Source of the DNA: Rhodocyclaceae bacterium
GTDB lineage: Bacteria > Pseudomonadota > Gammaproteobacteria > Burkholderiales > Rhodocyclaceae
DNA length: 64,000 nucleotides
Assembly: GCA_023383815.1 (NCBI GenBank)
Contig: JAHDYG010000016.1
Coordinates: 31,502-95,501 of the forward strand
Reading direction: 5' to 3'
This document shows positions 32,997 to 43,856 of the stretch, piece by piece. The notes under the pieces were generated by a model, which saw only the letters and a program-made list of their open reading frames with translations, ran no database searches and was not told the DNA's origin. Made by a program: the position numbers and the translations under genes. The stretch's first letter is position 1; every line of letters starts with the position of its first letter.

Positions 32997-33816
32997 TCTC
33001 CACCTCCGTCGCAACACGCAGCGCAACGTGCATCGCTCCGCCTGAGGAAATACCCGCAAAAATACCCTCTTCGCGCGCGAGGCGTCGGGTCATCTGCTCA
33101 GCATCCGCCTGGCTGACGTGCTCGATCCCATCGACCCGGCTTCGATCATAGATGCGAGGGAGATACTCTTCGGGCCACTTCCTGATTCCGGGAATCTGCG
33201 ATCCTTCCTCAGGCTGACACCCGATGATGCGGATTGCCGGATTGCGCTCCTTGAGGTAGCGGGAACACCCCATGATCGTTCCAGTCGTGCCCATGCTACT
33301 GATGAAGTGCGTGATCCGCCCTCCTGTCTGCTCCCAGAGCTCGGGACCCGTGCCGGCGTAGTGCGACAAGGGATTGTCCGGATTGGCGAACTGGTCGAGG
33401 ATGATGCCCTTGCCTTCATCCCGCATCCGCTCGGCAACGTCCCGCGCCATCTCCATCCCCCCTTCGCGCGCCGTCAACACCAACTCTGCGCCAAAGGCGC
33501 GCATTGTCTGGCGCCGTTCGACGCTCTGATTCTCGGGCATCACGAGAATCATGCGGTAGCCGCGCATGGCCGCAGCCATGGCAAGGGCGATTCCGGTATT
33601 CCCGCTCGTGGCTTCGACCAGCGTATCCCCGGGTTTGATCTGGCCCCGCTCTTCGGCCTGTACGATCATCGAGAGCGCCGGCCGGTCCTTCACCGAACCG
33701 GCCGGATTGTTCCCTTCGAGCTTAGCAAGAATCACATTGTTGCGCCCTGCACCGATTCGCTTGAGGCGCACCAGTGGCGTATGTCCGACATAGTCTTCCA
33801 GTGTCTTGAATTCCAT
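32926..33816 (-). CDS. cysM: cysteine synthase B
   Basis: PLP enzyme that makes cysteine from O-acetylserine and sulfide or thiosulfate. The 296-residue product has the PLP lysine at residue 43 (GSVKDRPA), the phosphate loop SGNTGIALA and the substrate loop GTTGTIMG. The N-terminus MEFKTLEDYVGHTPLVRL and the conserved ECKD/EGNNPAGSVK features favour CysM over CysK. The ATG at 33816 follows AGGGA; an ATG 15 bases upstream lacks it. Confidence 0.93.
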   Translation of the reverse strand: MEFKTLEDYVGHTPLVRLKRIGAGRNNVILAKLEGNNPAGSVKDRPALSMIVQAEERGQIKPGDTLVEATSGNTGIALAMAAAMRGYRMILVMPENQSVERRQTMRAFGAELVLTAREGGMEMARDVAERMRDEGKGIILDQFANPDNPLSHYAGTGPELWEQTGGRITHFISSMGTTGTIMGCSRYLKERNPAIRIIGCQPEEGSQIPGIRKWPEEYLPRIYDRSRVDGIEHVSQADAEQMTRRLAREEGIFAGISSGGAMHVALRVATEVENAVIVSIVCDRGDRYLSTGVFPG

Positions 33817-33891
33817 AGCATCCCTGCTCACGGCCTTGCGGCACAGTTTAGCCCCGTGATCGCGCTCCGGACAAACCCCGTCACCCGCAGC

Positions 33892-35067
33892 TCATGGCGC
33901 CAGATCGAACTCTTCGGTCTTGCGCGGTGGGTAGGTTTCCCAGCCTCCGCAGGCGGGACATCGCCACTGAAACAACCGCGCCTTGAACCCGCAGGCGTCG
34001 CAGCGGTATCGCGCCACACGCCGGGTATGGCCGTGAATCAGCTGCTTGACGAGATCGACATCACTCCTTTGCTCGACCGGCGCAATCATCTGCGCCGCTT
34101 CCAGGAGCTTCTCCAGCCCCAGCAGAGTCGGATTGCGGCGCAGCTCCTCGCGAACCAGATCGTAGGCCGCCCGCGCTCCATGGCGCTCGATCTCCCACTT
34201 GAACACCTCATCGAGCAGATCCAGCGATGCATGGCGGCCCAGCCAGGAACGCAACAGGACATGTCCCTGTTCCGATCGCCCGAGACGGCCAAAGGCATCC
34301 ATGACGCGCTCTGCCACAAGGGACAGATAGACGGGATTCTGGTTCTCGATCCGCTTCCATGCCTCCAGCGCCTGCTCGTCACGCCCTTCGGACACACAAA
34401 GATCTCCGAGCAGCACGCTGGCTCGCACGCAGCTTCGATTGATCGCGAGCGCGGCATCGATGTGTGTCCTTGCCTGCTCCCGCGAGGAATTCGCAAGCGC
34501 ACTGGCGGCGAGTTCACAGTGAAAGTTCGCGACTTCGGTCCGCCAATGCACGCTCTCATGGTCGGGCAAGGACTGTGCAATCTCGATTGCCTTGGCCCAC
34601 TCCTTCTCCTGCTGATAGATCTCCAGCAGGTACCGGACCGCCGACTCACTGTACGGCGTCGCGCGGAGCTTGAGAAAGATCGCCTCGGCGCGGTCCAGAA
34701 GACCGGCCTTGAGATAGTCCTGACCGAGTTCCATCAGGGCTTCGAGGCGCTGCTCCTCGTTCAGGTCCTCACGATCGACCAGGTTCTGATGCATCCGGAT
34801 CGCACGATCCATCTCTCCCCGGCGCCGGAACAGGCTGCCAAGTGCAAAATGCAGCTCGATGGTCTGCGGGTCGATCTTGACGGCCTCGATGAACGAATCG
34901 ATCGCCTTGTCCTGCTGCTCATTGAGCAGGAAGTTGAGCCCCGTGAGATAGGAACGCGGCAGCGCACGCGACTCGCGCACCACCTGACGAATGTCGACAC
35001 GTGCAGCAAGCCAGCCCAGGCCAAAGAAGAGTGGCAGCGCGAGCAGCCACCACAGCTCGATCTCCAT
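33892..35067 (-). CDS. lapB: lipopolysaccharide assembly protein B (LapB/YciM)
   Basis: Inner-membrane adaptor that directs LpxC to FtsH and so limits lipopolysaccharide synthesis. The 391-residue protein has one N-terminal transmembrane helix (WWLLALPLFFGLGWLAA), tetratricopeptide repeats from about 35 to 340, and a C-terminal rubredoxin-like zinc ribbon (YRCDACGF ... WRCPACGGW), all as in E. coli LapB. It starts 5 bases after lapA. The cytosolic orientation of TPR and zinc ribbon is known for the family. Confidence 0.95.
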   Translation of the reverse strand: MEIELWWLLALPLFFGLGWLAARVDIRQVVRESRALPRSYLTGLNFLLNEQQDKAIDSFIEAVKIDPQTIELHFALGSLFRRRGEMDRAIRMHQNLVDREDLNEEQRLEALMELGQDYLKAGLLDRAEAIFLKLRATPYSESAVRYLLEIYQQEKEWAKAIEIAQSLPDHESVHWRTEVANFHCELAASALANSSREQARTHIDAALAINRSCVRASVLLGDLCVSEGRDEQALEAWKRIENQNPVYLSLVAERVMDAFGRLGRSEQGHVLLRSWLGRHASLDLLDEVFKWEIERHGARAAYDLVREELRRNPTLLGLEKLLEAAQMIAPVEQRSDVDLVKQLIHGHTRRVARYRCDACGFKARLFQWRCPACGGWETYPPRKTEEFDLAP

Positions 35068-35072
35068 TGCGA

Positions 35073-35375
35073 TCAGCTACTCCTGGCCGGACTCGCTTCT
35101 GCCTCGCGCCGCACCTCATGCAGCGACTTTTCCGTACGTGCGAGATCCCTGCGCAGGCGCCCGATCTCGCGCCGGTTTCCGAGCAACGACACGAATGTCG
35201 CCGTGACGCCCAGGATCGAACCCGCCGCAAAGACAGCCAGGATCACGAACACCAGAGGCATCTTCCATTCATTTCCGAAAAAGAAGTGCAGACTGACCAG
35301 ATGATCGTTCTTCACAGCGAACCCGAAAAGCAGGAAGAACAGCAAGAAGCGCAGAATCCACATCACGATACGCAT
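35073..35375 (-). CDS. lapA: lipopolysaccharide assembly protein A (LapA, DUF1049)
   Basis: A 100-residue inner-membrane protein with two transmembrane helices (MWILRFLLFFLLFGFAVKN and LVFVILAVFAAGSILGVTA) and a C-terminal coiled segment, as in LapA. In E. coli it acts with LapB. The ATG at 35375 gives the family start MRIVMWILRF; the longer reading crosses the ihfB terminator. Confidence 0.92.
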   Translation of the reverse strand: MRIVMWILRFLLFFLLFGFAVKNDHLVSLHFFFGNEWKMPLVFVILAVFAAGSILGVTATFVSLLGNRREIGRLRRDLARTEKSLHEVRREAEASPARSS

Positions 35376-35440
35376 AGGCGGCGCAGCTCCAGCAAGGACA
35401 GGGGTAGCGAAATCCGATACCGGACCCGGAGCGTACTCCC

Positions 35441-35468
35441 AAAAAAAGAAGGCGGCAAATGCCGCCTT
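35441..35468 (-). terminator. Rho-independent terminator after ihfB
   Basis: AAGGCGGC/GCCGCCTT stem (35449-35468) with a 4-base loop; on the minus strand it is followed by seven U (35441-35447). It separates the rpsA-ihfB unit from lapAB. Confidence 0.85.
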
Positions 35469-35540
35469 CCGGATCGCAGGTCGTGCGGGTTCAGACAGGC
35501 CCGGGCGTACGCGTCCCGCACCCATGAACACGACATTCAG

Positions 35541-35825
35541 TCAACCCATGATGTCCACGCGTTCTCGCAATTCCTTGCCTGCCTTGAAGTGCGGAACAAA
35601 CTTCTCGGGCACATGGACCCTTTCTCCCGACTTCGGATTGCGGCCGACGCGTGGCGGCCGATAATTGAGCGAAAAGCTGCCAAACCCACGGATCTCGATG
35701 CGATCGCCTCGCGCAAGCGCTTCGGACATCGCATCGAGAACCATCTTGACCGCGAAATCGGCGTCTTTCGCAACCAGCTGCGGAAAACGTCCTGCAAGTC
35801 TCGCAATCAGCTCCGACTTGGTCAT
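35541..35825 (-). CDS. ihfB: integration host factor subunit beta
   Basis: A 94-residue HU/IHF-fold protein ([21 protein letters not shown]...) with the intercalating-arm motif [13 protein letters not shown]. It forms the IHF heterodimer with IhfA (13982-14293). It follows rpsA by 12 bases, the standard rpsA-ihfB order. Confidence 0.96.
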   Translation of the reverse strand: MTKSELIARLAGRFPQLVAKDADFAVKMVLDAMSEALARGDRIEIRGFGSFSLNYRPPRVGRNPKSGERVHVPEKFVPHFKAGKELRERVDIMG

Positions 35826-35837
35826 GACAAGCTGGAG

Positions 35838-37544
35838 TTACTGCTTCTGCTCGTTCAGCTTGGCCTTCAGCAGGGCTCCGAGGTTGGTCGTCCCGCTCGC
35901 AGCCGAGCTGTCTGCCAGCTTGCTCATCGCCTCGCTCTGCTCGGCCTGATCCTTGGCACGGATCGAAAGGCTGATCGAGCGGGTCTTGCGATCGACGTTG
36001 ATGATCATCGCCTCGATCCTGTCGCCTTCCTTGAGTACCGTCGTCAGGTCATCGACGCGATGCGGTGCAGCTTCAGACGCGCGCAGGTAACCTTCGACAT
36101 CCTCGTTGATCGCGATCACCGCGCCTCGCGCATCGACGCTCTTCACGGAACCGGTGACAAGCGAATTCTTCTCATGCGTGGCGATGAAGTTCGTGAATGG
36201 GTCGCCTTCGAGCTGCTTGACGCCCAGGGAAATCCGCTCGCGCTCGACATCGATCGCAAGCACGACGGCCTCGACCTCGTCGCCCTTCTTGAACTTGCGC
36301 ACGGCCTCTTCGCCGGCTTCGCTCCACGACAGGTCCGAAAGATGCACCAACCCATCGATCCCGCCTTCGAGTCCGATGAATACGCCAAAGTCGGTGATCG
36401 ACTTGATCTGGCCACGTACCTTGTCGCCCTTCTTGTGATTGATCGCGAAGTCGTCCCACGGATTCGACATGCACTGCTTCATGCCCAGCGAAATACGGCG
36501 GCGCTCCTCGTCGATCTCGAGGATCATCACTTCCACTTCGTCGCCCAGCTGAACGACCTTGCTCGGATGGATGTTCTTGTTGGTCCAATCCATCTCGGAC
36601 ACGTGTACCAGGCCCTCGATCCCCTGCTCGACCTCGACGAACGCGCCGTAGTCGGTAATGTTGGTCACTTTGCCGAACAGCCTCGTGCCCTGCGGGTAGC
36701 GGCGCGAGATGCCAACCCACGGATCCTCGCCCAGCTGCTTGAGGCCGAGCGAAACGCGCTGGCGCTCCTGGTCGAACTTGAGCACCTTCGCTTCGATCTC
36801 GTCACCGACGTTGAGCACTTCGGACGGATGACGCACACGACGCCAGGCCAGATCGGTGATGTGCAGCAGACCGTCGATGCCGCCAAGATCGACGAATGCA
36901 CCGTAGTCGGTAATGTTCTTGACCACGCCCTTGACGACCGAACCCTCGGCAAGGTTCTCGAGCAGCTTCTGGCGCTCCTCACCCATCGTCTCTTCGAGCA
37001 CCGCGCGACGCGATACCACCACGTTGTTGCGCTTGCGATCGAGCTTGATGACCTTGAACTCGAACTCCTTGCCTTCGAACGGCGAGGTATCCTTGACCGG
37101 ACGCATGTCCACGAGCGATCCGGGCAGGAAGGCCCGGATGCTGTTGGTCATGACCGTCAGACCGCCCTTGACGCGGCCCGAAACCACCCCCTTGACCAGG
37201 GTTCCCTCGTTAAGTGCCTTCTCGAGATCATTCCAGGCCGAGATGCGCTTGGCCTTCTCGCGCGACAGGCGGGTTTCGCCATAGCCGTCTTCGAGCGCAT
37301 CGATCGCCACATGGACGAAATCGCCGACTTCGACTTCGAGCTCGCCGCGGTCATTGCGAAATTCCTCGATCGGCACATAGCTTTCCGACTTGAGGCCGGC
37401 GTTGACGACCACGAAGTTGTGATCGATGCTGACCACCTCGGCGGTGATCACCTCGCCGGCGCGCATTTCCTGGCGGGCAAGGCTTTCTTCGAAAAGGGCG
37501 GCGAAATTTTCCATGGACATGGAAACAGGGGAGGCAGTTGTCAT
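35838..37544 (-). CDS. rpsA: 30S ribosomal protein S1
   Basis: RNA-binding protein that brings structured mRNAs to the 30S subunit. The 568-residue product has six S1 repeats, each recognisable by the GxVxxxxxxGAFV-type pattern (for example [22 protein letters not shown]). The ATG at 37544 gives the betaproteobacterial N-terminus (MTTAS...[12 protein letters not shown]). No Shine-Dalgarno sequence is visible upstream (CTCAACTTTT), a feature also known for E. coli rpsA, whose translation is controlled by S1 itself. Confidence 0.96.
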   Translation of the reverse strand: MTTASPVSMSMENFAALFEESLARQEMRAGEVITAEVVSIDHNFVVVNAGLKSESYVPIEEFRNDRGELEVEVGDFVHVAIDALEDGYGETRLSREKAKRISAWNDLEKALNEGTLVKGVVSGRVKGGLTVMTNSIRAFLPGSLVDMRPVKDTSPFEGKEFEFKVIKLDRKRNNVVVSRRAVLEETMGEERQKLLENLAEGSVVKGVVKNITDYGAFVDLGGIDGLLHITDLAWRRVRHPSEVLNVGDEIEAKVLKFDQERQRVSLGLKQLGEDPWVGISRRYPQGTRLFGKVTNITDYGAFVEVEQGIEGLVHVSEMDWTNKNIHPSKVVQLGDEVEVMILEIDEERRRISLGMKQCMSNPWDDFAINHKKGDKVRGQIKSITDFGVFIGLEGGIDGLVHLSDLSWSEAGEEAVRKFKKGDEVEAVVLAIDVERERISLGVKQLEGDPFTNFIATHEKNSLVTGSVKSVDARGAVIAINEDVEGYLRASEAAPHRVDDLTTVLKEGDRIEAMIINVDRKTRSISLSIRAKDQAEQSEAMSKLADSSAASGTTNLGALLKAKLNEQKQ

Positions 37545-37634
37545 AAAAGTTGAGAAATCCAAGAACCGCGAAACCGCGGCAACCAGTCATTGATTGAAGG
37601 CAAGGGCCGGCACCCTACGGGAGAAAGCCCCACG

Positions 37635-39587
37635 TCATCGAGGCGCGTTCAGCGACGAACGCACCTCGTCCAGCACAAATGCAACCGCCTCCTCGACCCC
37701 GAATCCGGTGGTGTCAAGGAGGTGCGCATCGTCCAGCTTTTTGAGTGGAGCTACCGGACGAGCCGCATCACGTGCGTCCCGATCCATGAGATCCCTCAGA
37801 AGGTCTCGCATGTTAGCAGCGATTCCCTTGTCGATCAACTGCTTGGCTCTTCGTTGCGCACGAATCTCCGCACTCGCGGTCAGGAATATCTTGCACTGCG
37901 CATCGGGAAAGACGACCGACCCCATGTCGCGTCCCTCCGCCACCAGGCCGGGGCGCCTGCGAAAATCACGTTGCCGCTCAAGCAGCGCGGCACGCACCAC
38001 CGGCACCGCCGCGACACGCGAAGCTCCGGTGGAGCAGATTTCCTCGCGGATTGCGTCCGTCACCTCATCGCCGTCGAGCCAGATGCGCCCTTCGTCGAAT
38101 CGAACCGGCAGCGATTCGGCAAGCTGCGCCAGACCCGCCTCATCCTCGAGGGCGATCCCGGCACGCATTGCAGCCAGCGCCAGCACCCGGTAGAGCGCAC
38201 CACTGTCGAGGTAGTGATAACCCAGCGCCCTGGCCACGAGCGCCGCAACCGTACCCTTGCCGGAAGCCGAAGGGCCGTCGATCGCGATCACGGGCACGGG
38301 TTCGACAATCTTCCCGAGGCTGTCGAAGTATCCCGGAAATGTCTTGTTCACGCAGGCCGGGTCATTGATCCGGACGCGGCAGCCCAGACTCACCAGGGAA
38401 AAGCACATTGCAATGCGATGATCGTCGTAGGTGTCGATCGCGGCTGGACGAAACACTGCCGGTGGTGTCACGGCAAGGGAATCCTCACCCTCCTCGACCT
38501 CGGCACCGACCTTGCGCAACTCGGTTGCCATCGCAGCAATCCGGTCGGTTTCCTTGACGCGCCAGCTGGCAATGTTGCGCAAGCGGCAGGGCCCGTCCGC
38601 GAACAGCGCGGCGACCGCGAGCGTCATCGCGGCATCGGGAATGGCGTTCAGATCGAGGTCGAACGCGCGCAGTTTTCCCGTTTCGGGCGCGCTCGCCTCG
38701 ACCCAGTTCTCGCCCATGCAAATCCGAGCACCCAGTTCGCGCAAGGACTCGGCAAAGCGGATGTCGCCCTGGATGCTGTGAGCCCCGACCCCTTCGACAC
38801 GCACCGGCCCGCCCCCGATTGCCCCTGCGGCAAGAAAATAGGAAGCCGACGAGGCGTCGCCTTCAACGTGCAGGGCACCCGGGCTACGATAGCGCGAAGC
38901 AGAGGGAATCACGAAACGACGCCAGCCCTCCTGCCGCACGGAAACGCCGAAGCGCGCCATGAGGTTGAGCGTGATCGCGACATACGGCTTGGAGATCAGC
39001 TCACCAACGACTTCGATCGTCGCCTCCTCACCCGTGAGCGGCAACGCCATCAGAAGTGCCGTCAGGAACTGGCTGGACACGTCGCCACGAACACGGATCG
39101 GCCGTCTGCCCTCGATTCTCGCAGGCAACACATGCAACGGCGGAAAACCTGCGCGGCCTTCATAGCGGACGTCTGCGCCGATCTGAAGCAGGCCGTCGAC
39201 GAGATCACCGATCGGCCGCTCGTGCATTCGCGGCACGCCCGACAGCCTGTATTCGCCCGCACTCAGCGCGAGCGCGGCCGTCAGGGGACGAAAGGCCGTT
39301 CCCGCATTTCCGAGAAAGAGATCCGCCTTCTTGACCGGAAAGCACCCCCCGACACCGTGCACGACAAAGCGCCCCGATTCGTCTTCACGCCGCCACGTCA
39401 CGCCCAAGGCCGTGAGCGCGTCAAGCATGCGGTCGACATCATCCGAGGCGAGCAGATCATGAATCTGCGTTTCACCCTGTGCCAGCGCGGCCAGGAGCAG
39501 GCAGCGATTGGAAATGCTCTTCGAGCCCGGTAGCCGGATCACACCGTGCGCCCGCAGCATCGGCGGGAGATCGAGAAAGCCCGTCAT
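37635..39587 (-). CDS. aroA: bifunctional EPSP synthase / cytidylate kinase (AroA-Cmk fusion)
   Basis: One 650-residue frame joins two enzymes usually encoded separately. Residues 1-430 are 3-phosphoshikimate 1-carboxyvinyltransferase ([27 protein letters not shown]), the sixth step of the shikimate pathway. Residues 432-650 are cytidylate kinase with the P-loop [11 protein letters not shown] and the [10 protein letters not shown] segment. No stop or frameshift lies between them. In many Proteobacteria aroA, cmk and rpsA are adjacent, so the fusion joins neighbours. tyrA overlaps the start by 4 bases. Confidence 0.94.
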   Translation of the reverse strand: MTGFLDLPPMLRAHGVIRLPGSKSISNRCLLLAALAQGETQIHDLLASDDVDRMLDALTALGVTWRREDESGRFVVHGVGGCFPVKKADLFLGNAGTAFRPLTAALALSAGEYRLSGVPRMHERPIGDLVDGLLQIGADVRYEGRAGFPPLHVLPARIEGRRPIRVRGDVSSQFLTALLMALPLTGEEATIEVVGELISKPYVAITLNLMARFGVSVRQEGWRRFVIPSASRYRSPGALHVEGDASSASYFLAAGAIGGGPVRVEGVGAHSIQGDIRFAESLRELGARICMGENWVEASAPETGKLRAFDLDLNAIPDAAMTLAVAALFADGPCRLRNIASWRVKETDRIAAMATELRKVGAEVEEGEDSLAVTPPAVFRPAAIDTYDDHRIAMCFSLVSLGCRVRINDPACVNKTFPGYFDSLGKIVEPVPVIAIDGPSASGKGTVAALVARALGYHYLDSGALYRVLALAAMRAGIALEDEAGLAQLAESLPVRFDEGRIWLDGDEVTDAIREEICSTGASRVAAVPVVRAALLERQRDFRRRPGLVAEGRDMGSVVFPDAQCKIFLTASAEIRAQRRAKQLIDKGIAANMRDLLRDLMDRDARDAARPVAPLKKLDDAHLLDTTGFGVEEAVAFVLDEVRSSLNAPR

Positions 39588-40477
39588 TCGGGTACGGCCG
39601 GTTCGGTCAGTGCGCGCTCGGCCCAGGCGTTGCGCGCGTCACGTGCCTGCGAAAAATGCTGTTCCAGCCGCTCACCATCGCCGGACAAGAGAAGTGCGCG
39701 CAGATAGGCCAGTTCGGCCAGATACTGATCGAGCTCGCCGAGCAACGCCTGCCGGTTCGCGATGCAGATGTCGCGCCACATTTCCGGGTGACTGCCGGCG
39801 ATGCGGGTAAAGTCGCGAAAACCGCTTGCGGCAAAACCGAACAACTGCTCCGCATTGGCGCGCCCCGCCAGATCGTGCACGAGCCCGAATGCCAACAGAT
39901 GGGGCAGATGGCTCACTGCAGCAAAAACGCGGTCGTGATCGTGCGGCGGCATCTCGTGAATCACGGCGCCGCAAGCCTCCCAGGCTTCGCGAACGCGCAG
40001 GACGGCGGCCGGCTCATTCTCGGGCAACGGGGTCACGACCACCTTGCGTCCATCGTACAGAGCATCGAAGGCGGCATCGACGCCACTTTTCTCCGCACCC
40101 GCGATCGGATGCGATGGCACGACATGCGCAAGATTGGGACCCAGATGACGATACATCGCCTCGATCACGTCGCGCTTGGTACTCCCGGCGTCGGTCACGA
40201 CGGTGTCTGCAGCCAAGTGCGGAGCCATTGCCTGCATCACCGCATCCATCTGTCCGACCGGAGGCGCCAGCAGCACGAGATCGGCACCGTCGAGCGCGTC
40301 AGCCCAGGAGTGGGCAACCTCATCGACGACCCCGAGTTCAATCGCCCGGTCGAGTGAATGCTGCGATCTGCCCACCCCGACGATGCGCCGGACCATTCCG
40401 GCGCGGCGCAGGGCCAGGGCGAAGGAGCCGCCGATGAGGCCGACGCCGCAGATGACGAGCTTCCGGATCGGGTTCAT
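39584..40477 (-). CDS. tyrA: prephenate dehydrogenase
   Basis: NAD(P)-dependent oxidative decarboxylase of tyrosine synthesis, 297 residues. The N-terminal Rossmann motif is [18 protein letters not shown]; the catalytic His lies in [14 protein letters not shown]. The ATG at 40477 gives the family start [13 protein letters not shown]. No chorismate mutase or ACT domain is attached, so it is the monofunctional type (TyrAp/TyrAc). It follows hisC by 19 bases in the aromatic supraoperon. Confidence 0.94.
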   Translation of the reverse strand: MNPIRKLVICGVGLIGGSFALALRRAGMVRRIVGVGRSQHSLDRAIELGVVDEVAHSWADALDGADLVLLAPPVGQMDAVMQAMAPHLAADTVVTDAGSTKRDVIEAMYRHLGPNLAHVVPSHPIAGAEKSGVDAAFDALYDGRKVVVTPLPENEPAAVLRVREAWEACGAVIHEMPPHDHDRVFAAVSHLPHLLAFGLVHDLAGRANAEQLFGFAASGFRDFTRIAGSHPEMWRDICIANRQALLGELDQYLAELAYLRALLLSGDGERLEQHFSQARDARNAWAERALTEPAVPE

Positions 40478-40496
40478 CGTCCGCACCTCTTCCCGA

Positions 40497-41594
40497 TCAG
40501 GCGAGCGCCCGACGCAGGGCCTCGATGAAACGCGCGTTCTCTTCGGGCAAACCGATGGAGACCCGCAACCACTCCGGCATGCCGTAACCGGCAATCGGCC
40601 TCACGATCACGCCCTGGCGCAGCAAGGCGGCATTGATGCCCGCCGCGTTGCCGACCTTGAAGGTGACGAAATTCCCCGCCGACGCGATCCACTCCAGGCC
40701 AAGCCCGGCCAGCGCCTCGGTAATCTGCGCCATCCCACGCGAGTTGATCTCGGCACTCCGCGCCAGAAACTCCTCGTCCGCCAGCGCTGCGGCGGCGGCG
40801 GCCAGCGCCACACTGCTGACGTTGAAGGGCTGGCGGACACGGTTCATCAGGTCAACCACGTCCGGGTTGCCGATCCCGTAGCCGACGCGCAGGCCCGCCA
40901 GGCCGTAGGCCTTGGAAAAGGTCCGCGACACGAGCAGATTCGGAAACGCCTCGATCCACCCCAGGCTGTCGTAGCGCTGCGCATCGGAAAGATACTCCGT
41001 GTAGGCCTCGTCGAGCACCACCAGCACCTGGGACGGCACCTTGCGCAGGAAGGCCTCGATCTCGCTGCCTTCGACGAAGGTTCCGGTCGGATTGTTGGGA
41101 TTTGCGAGGAATACGATCCGCGTGTCCGGCTCGATCGCCTCCGCCATCGCGGGAAGGTCATGGCCGAAATCCTTTGCAGGAACCTCGATGCAGCGCGCCC
41201 CGGTGGCATTCGTCGCCAGCGGATAGACCGCGAACGCATGCTGGGCGAACACGGCGGAACGCCCTGGTCCTAGAAAGGCACGCGCCGCAAGTTCGAGGAC
41301 ATCGTTGGAGCCGTTGCCGAGCACGATCATGTCGGCCTCGACTCCGAACCGTGCGCACAACGCGGCCTTCAGCTCGAAGCCATTGCCGTCCGGGTAGCGA
41401 GCGATGTCGGTGAGCGCCGCGACAGCGGCCTCGCGTGCCTTCGCGCTCATGCCGAGAGGGTTTTCGTTGGATGCAAGCTTGACGATGCTCGCCTCCTCCA
41501 GCCCCATCTCGCGCGCCAGCTCCCCGATCGGTTTGCCGGGCTGGTAGGGTGAAATCGCCCGGATGTAGTCGGGGGCCTTGTTCGCTACGCTCAT
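40497..41594 (-). CDS. hisC: histidinol-phosphate aminotransferase (HisC2-type)
   Basis: Fold-type I PLP aminotransferase of 365 residues with PLP lysine in VSRTFSKAYGLAGLRVGYG and the cofactor motif NPNNPTG. In this supraoperon, between pheA and tyrA, the enzyme probably acts on aromatic 2-oxo acids or arogenate as well as on histidinol phosphate; a separate hisC in the his operon would be expected elsewhere. That double role is an inference from context. Confidence 0.92.
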   Translation of the reverse strand: MSVANKAPDYIRAISPYQPGKPIGELAREMGLEEASIVKLASNENPLGMSAKAREAAVAALTDIARYPDGNGFELKAALCARFGVEADMIVLGNGSNDVLELAARAFLGPGRSAVFAQHAFAVYPLATNATGARCIEVPAKDFGHDLPAMAEAIEPDTRIVFLANPNNPTGTFVEGSEIEAFLRKVPSQVLVVLDEAYTEYLSDAQRYDSLGWIEAFPNLLVSRTFSKAYGLAGLRVGYGIGNPDVVDLMNRVRQPFNVSSVALAAAAAALADEEFLARSAEINSRGMAQITEALAGLGLEWIASAGNFVTFKVGNAAGINAALLRQGVIVRPIAGYGMPEWLRVSIGLPEENARFIEALRRALA

Positions 41595-41667
41595 CTCTTT
41601 CTCCTCCTTGGATGCGGCGGCCCGGTCGATCCGCCGCGAGGCGGTCGCAGGAGCGCCGGGAACGTGT

Positions 41668-42732
41668 TCAGATTGCCGCGACGGGATAGGAACCGAGGAC
41701 CTTGACGAAGGCCGCGCGCTGTTCGAGCTCGTTCAGCGCCTGGGCCACATGAGGTTCCGCCTGATGGCCTTCGAGGTCGATATAGAAGACATACTCCCAC
41801 AGGCCGCTGCGTGCCGGACGCGATTGCAGCTTCGACATGCTCACGCCATGGCTGGCGAACGGTTCCAGCAGGGAATGCATCGCGCCAGGGCGATTCACGG
41901 CCGAGCACACGAGCGAGGTCTTGTCGCGCCCGGATGGGCCGGCATCGTGACGACCGATGACAAGAAAGCGCGTCGTGTTCTTGGGATCATCCTCGATGTT
42001 CGCCGCCAGCACGTTGAGGCCGTAGAGCTCCGCCGCCGCCTCCCCCGCAATCGCGCAGGATTCCGGATCCTCGGCCGCGAGCCGTGCAGCCTCCGCATTG
42101 CTCGCCACCGGCACGCGCGGCAGGCTGGCCGCGTTCCGGTTGAGCCACTCGTGGCACTGCGCAAGCGACTGCGCGTGCGAGTACAGCCGCTTGGCCGCTC
42201 CCATCCCGCTGGCACGGGAAAGAAGATGCTGATGCACCCGCAACATCACCTCGCCACAGATTCGCAACGGATTGGCAAGCAGAAGATCCAGCGTGCCTCC
42301 GACCGCACCCTCGGTCGAATTCTCGACGGGCACCACGCCATAGTCGACGTTGCCCGCCTCGACCGCACGAAACACATCGTCGATGGTTGCCAGCGGCAGG
42401 AAGTTCGGCGCCGAGCCGAAGTGCTTGCGCGACGCGCTTTCCGAAAACGTTCCGGCGGGCCCGAGGTAGGCCACCTTCAGCGGCTGCTCCAGCGCAAGGC
42501 ACGCCGACATGATCTCGCGGAAGATCCGCTGCACGGCCTGGTCGGGCAGCGGTCCCGGATTGGCCTCGGCCAGTCGGCGCAGGACCTGCGCCTCACGCTC
42601 GGGACGGTAGAGGTTGCCCTGCTTGATCTCGCCGATCCGCTGCGCCCAGCGGGCTCGTTGCGCCAGACTCGCAAGGATTTCCTCGTCGATGCGGTCGATG
42701 TTGTTCCTGAGGTTCAAGAGTTCGTCGCTCAT
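41668..42732 (-). CDS. pheA: chorismate mutase / prephenate dehydratase (P-protein)
   Basis: Bifunctional enzyme of phenylalanine synthesis, 354 residues. Residues 1-90 form an AroQ chorismate mutase (LLNLRNNIDRIDEEILASLAQRA). A prephenate dehydratase domain follows (YLGPAGTFSE; VPVENSTEGAV), then a C-terminal ACT domain for feedback control (NRPGAMHSLLEPF; ESRP-like LQSRPARSGLWEYVFYID). The ATG at 42732 follows GGAG; the upstream extension begins with TTG inside the gap to serC. Confidence 0.95.
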   Translation of the reverse strand: MSDELLNLRNNIDRIDEEILASLAQRARWAQRIGEIKQGNLYRPEREAQVLRRLAEANPGPLPDQAVQRIFREIMSACLALEQPLKVAYLGPAGTFSESASRKHFGSAPNFLPLATIDDVFRAVEAGNVDYGVVPVENSTEGAVGGTLDLLLANPLRICGEVMLRVHQHLLSRASGMGAAKRLYSHAQSLAQCHEWLNRNAASLPRVPVASNAEAARLAAEDPESCAIAGEAAAELYGLNVLAANIEDDPKNTTRFLVIGRHDAGPSGRDKTSLVCSAVNRPGAMHSLLEPFASHGVSMSKLQSRPARSGLWEYVFYIDLEGHQAEPHVAQALNELEQRAAFVKVLGSYPVAAI

Positions 42733-42755
42733 GCCCTGCTCTCCAGATCGATCAT

Positions 42756-43856
42756 TCAACCGTGACGACGCGCGAAATGATCCATGAAATCGACCAAGGC
42801 GCGCACGCCGGCGAGAGGCATTGCGTTGTAGATCGACGCCCTCATCCCTCCGACCGACTTGTGCCCCTTGAGCTGCACCAGCTGCGCGGCCTCGGCTTCG
42901 GCAAGGAATGCGTCCTGCAGCGACTCATCACACAGGCGGAACGGAACGTTCATGCGTGATCGGCTGGCACGCTCGACATCGCACCGGTAGAACGCGCAAC
43001 CGTCGATGAAGCCGTACAGGAGTTCCGCCTTTTCACGGTTGACCGCCTCCATCGCCGTCAGCCCCCCTTGGGCCTTCAGCCACTGGAACACGAGGCCGGC
43101 CACGTAGATCGAGAAGGTCGGCGGGGTATTGAGCATCGACCCATGCTCAGCCATCACGCGATAGTTCATCACGGCCGGCGTTCCGTGCCAGGCGCGGTCG
43201 AGGAGATCCTCGCGGACGATCGCGAGCACGAGCCCGGATGGGCCGATGTTCTTCTGCGCCCCGGCATAGATCATTCCAAAGGCCGATACATCGACCGGGC
43301 GCGACAGGATGTGCGAAGACATGTCGGCGACGAGCGGCGCCTTGGTGTTCGGCAGCCGCTCGGCCTCCGCGAGTTCGACCCCGTGGATCGTTTCGTTCGT
43401 GCACAGGTGCGCGTAGACCGCATCCTCTCCGATGCGGATCTCTTCCTCACGCAGCAACCGGCGAAAACCGTCCGGCTCGGTCGACCCCGCCAGGCGCACG
43501 CTGCCACCGATGGCCTGTGCCATTTTCTGCGCCTCCTGATGGGCCTTTTTCGACCACGATCCGGTCACCAGGTAATCGGCCGCTCCGCCAGCAAGGAGGT
43601 TCATCGGGATCTGAGCGAACTGCTGCGTCGCCCCGCCCTGCAGAAACAGCACCCGGTAGTCGCCCGGGATCGCCATCAGATCCCTGAGATCCGCCTCGGC
43701 GCGTTCGAGAATGGACGTGAACGCCTTGCCGCGATGGCTCATCTCCATCACGCCACAGCCGGCACCGTGCCAGTCGAGCAGTTCATCGGCCACCTGCTCC
43801 AACACCGGTTCGGGCAACGCGGCGGGCCCTGCACTGAAGTTGAACACGCGACTCAT
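42756..43856 (-). CDS. serC: phosphoserine aminotransferase
   Basis: PLP enzyme for serine and pyridoxine synthesis, 366 residues. The N-terminus [16 protein letters not shown], the [11 protein letters not shown] phosphate-binding motif and PLP lysine in [12 protein letters not shown] are intact. Its ATG overlaps the gyrA stop by 4 bases (ATGA), and pheA follows, matching the serC-pheA-hisC-tyrA-aroA order known from Betaproteobacteria and Pseudomonas. Confidence 0.96.
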   Translation of the reverse strand: MSRVFNFSAGPAALPEPVLEQVADELLDWHGAGCGVMEMSHRGKAFTSILERAEADLRDLMAIPGDYRVLFLQGGATQQFAQIPMNLLAGGAADYLVTGSWSKKAHQEAQKMAQAIGGSVRLAGSTEPDGFRRLLREEEIRIGEDAVYAHLCTNETIHGVELAEAERLPNTKAPLVADMSSHILSRPVDVSAFGMIYAGAQKNIGPSGLVLAIVREDLLDRAWHGTPAVMNYRVMAEHGSMLNTPPTFSIYVAGLVFQWLKAQGGLTAMEAVNREKAELLYGFIDGCAFYRCDVERASRSRMNVPFRLCDESLQDAFLAEAEAAQLVQLKGHKSVGGMRASIYNAMPLAGVRALVDFMDHFARRHG

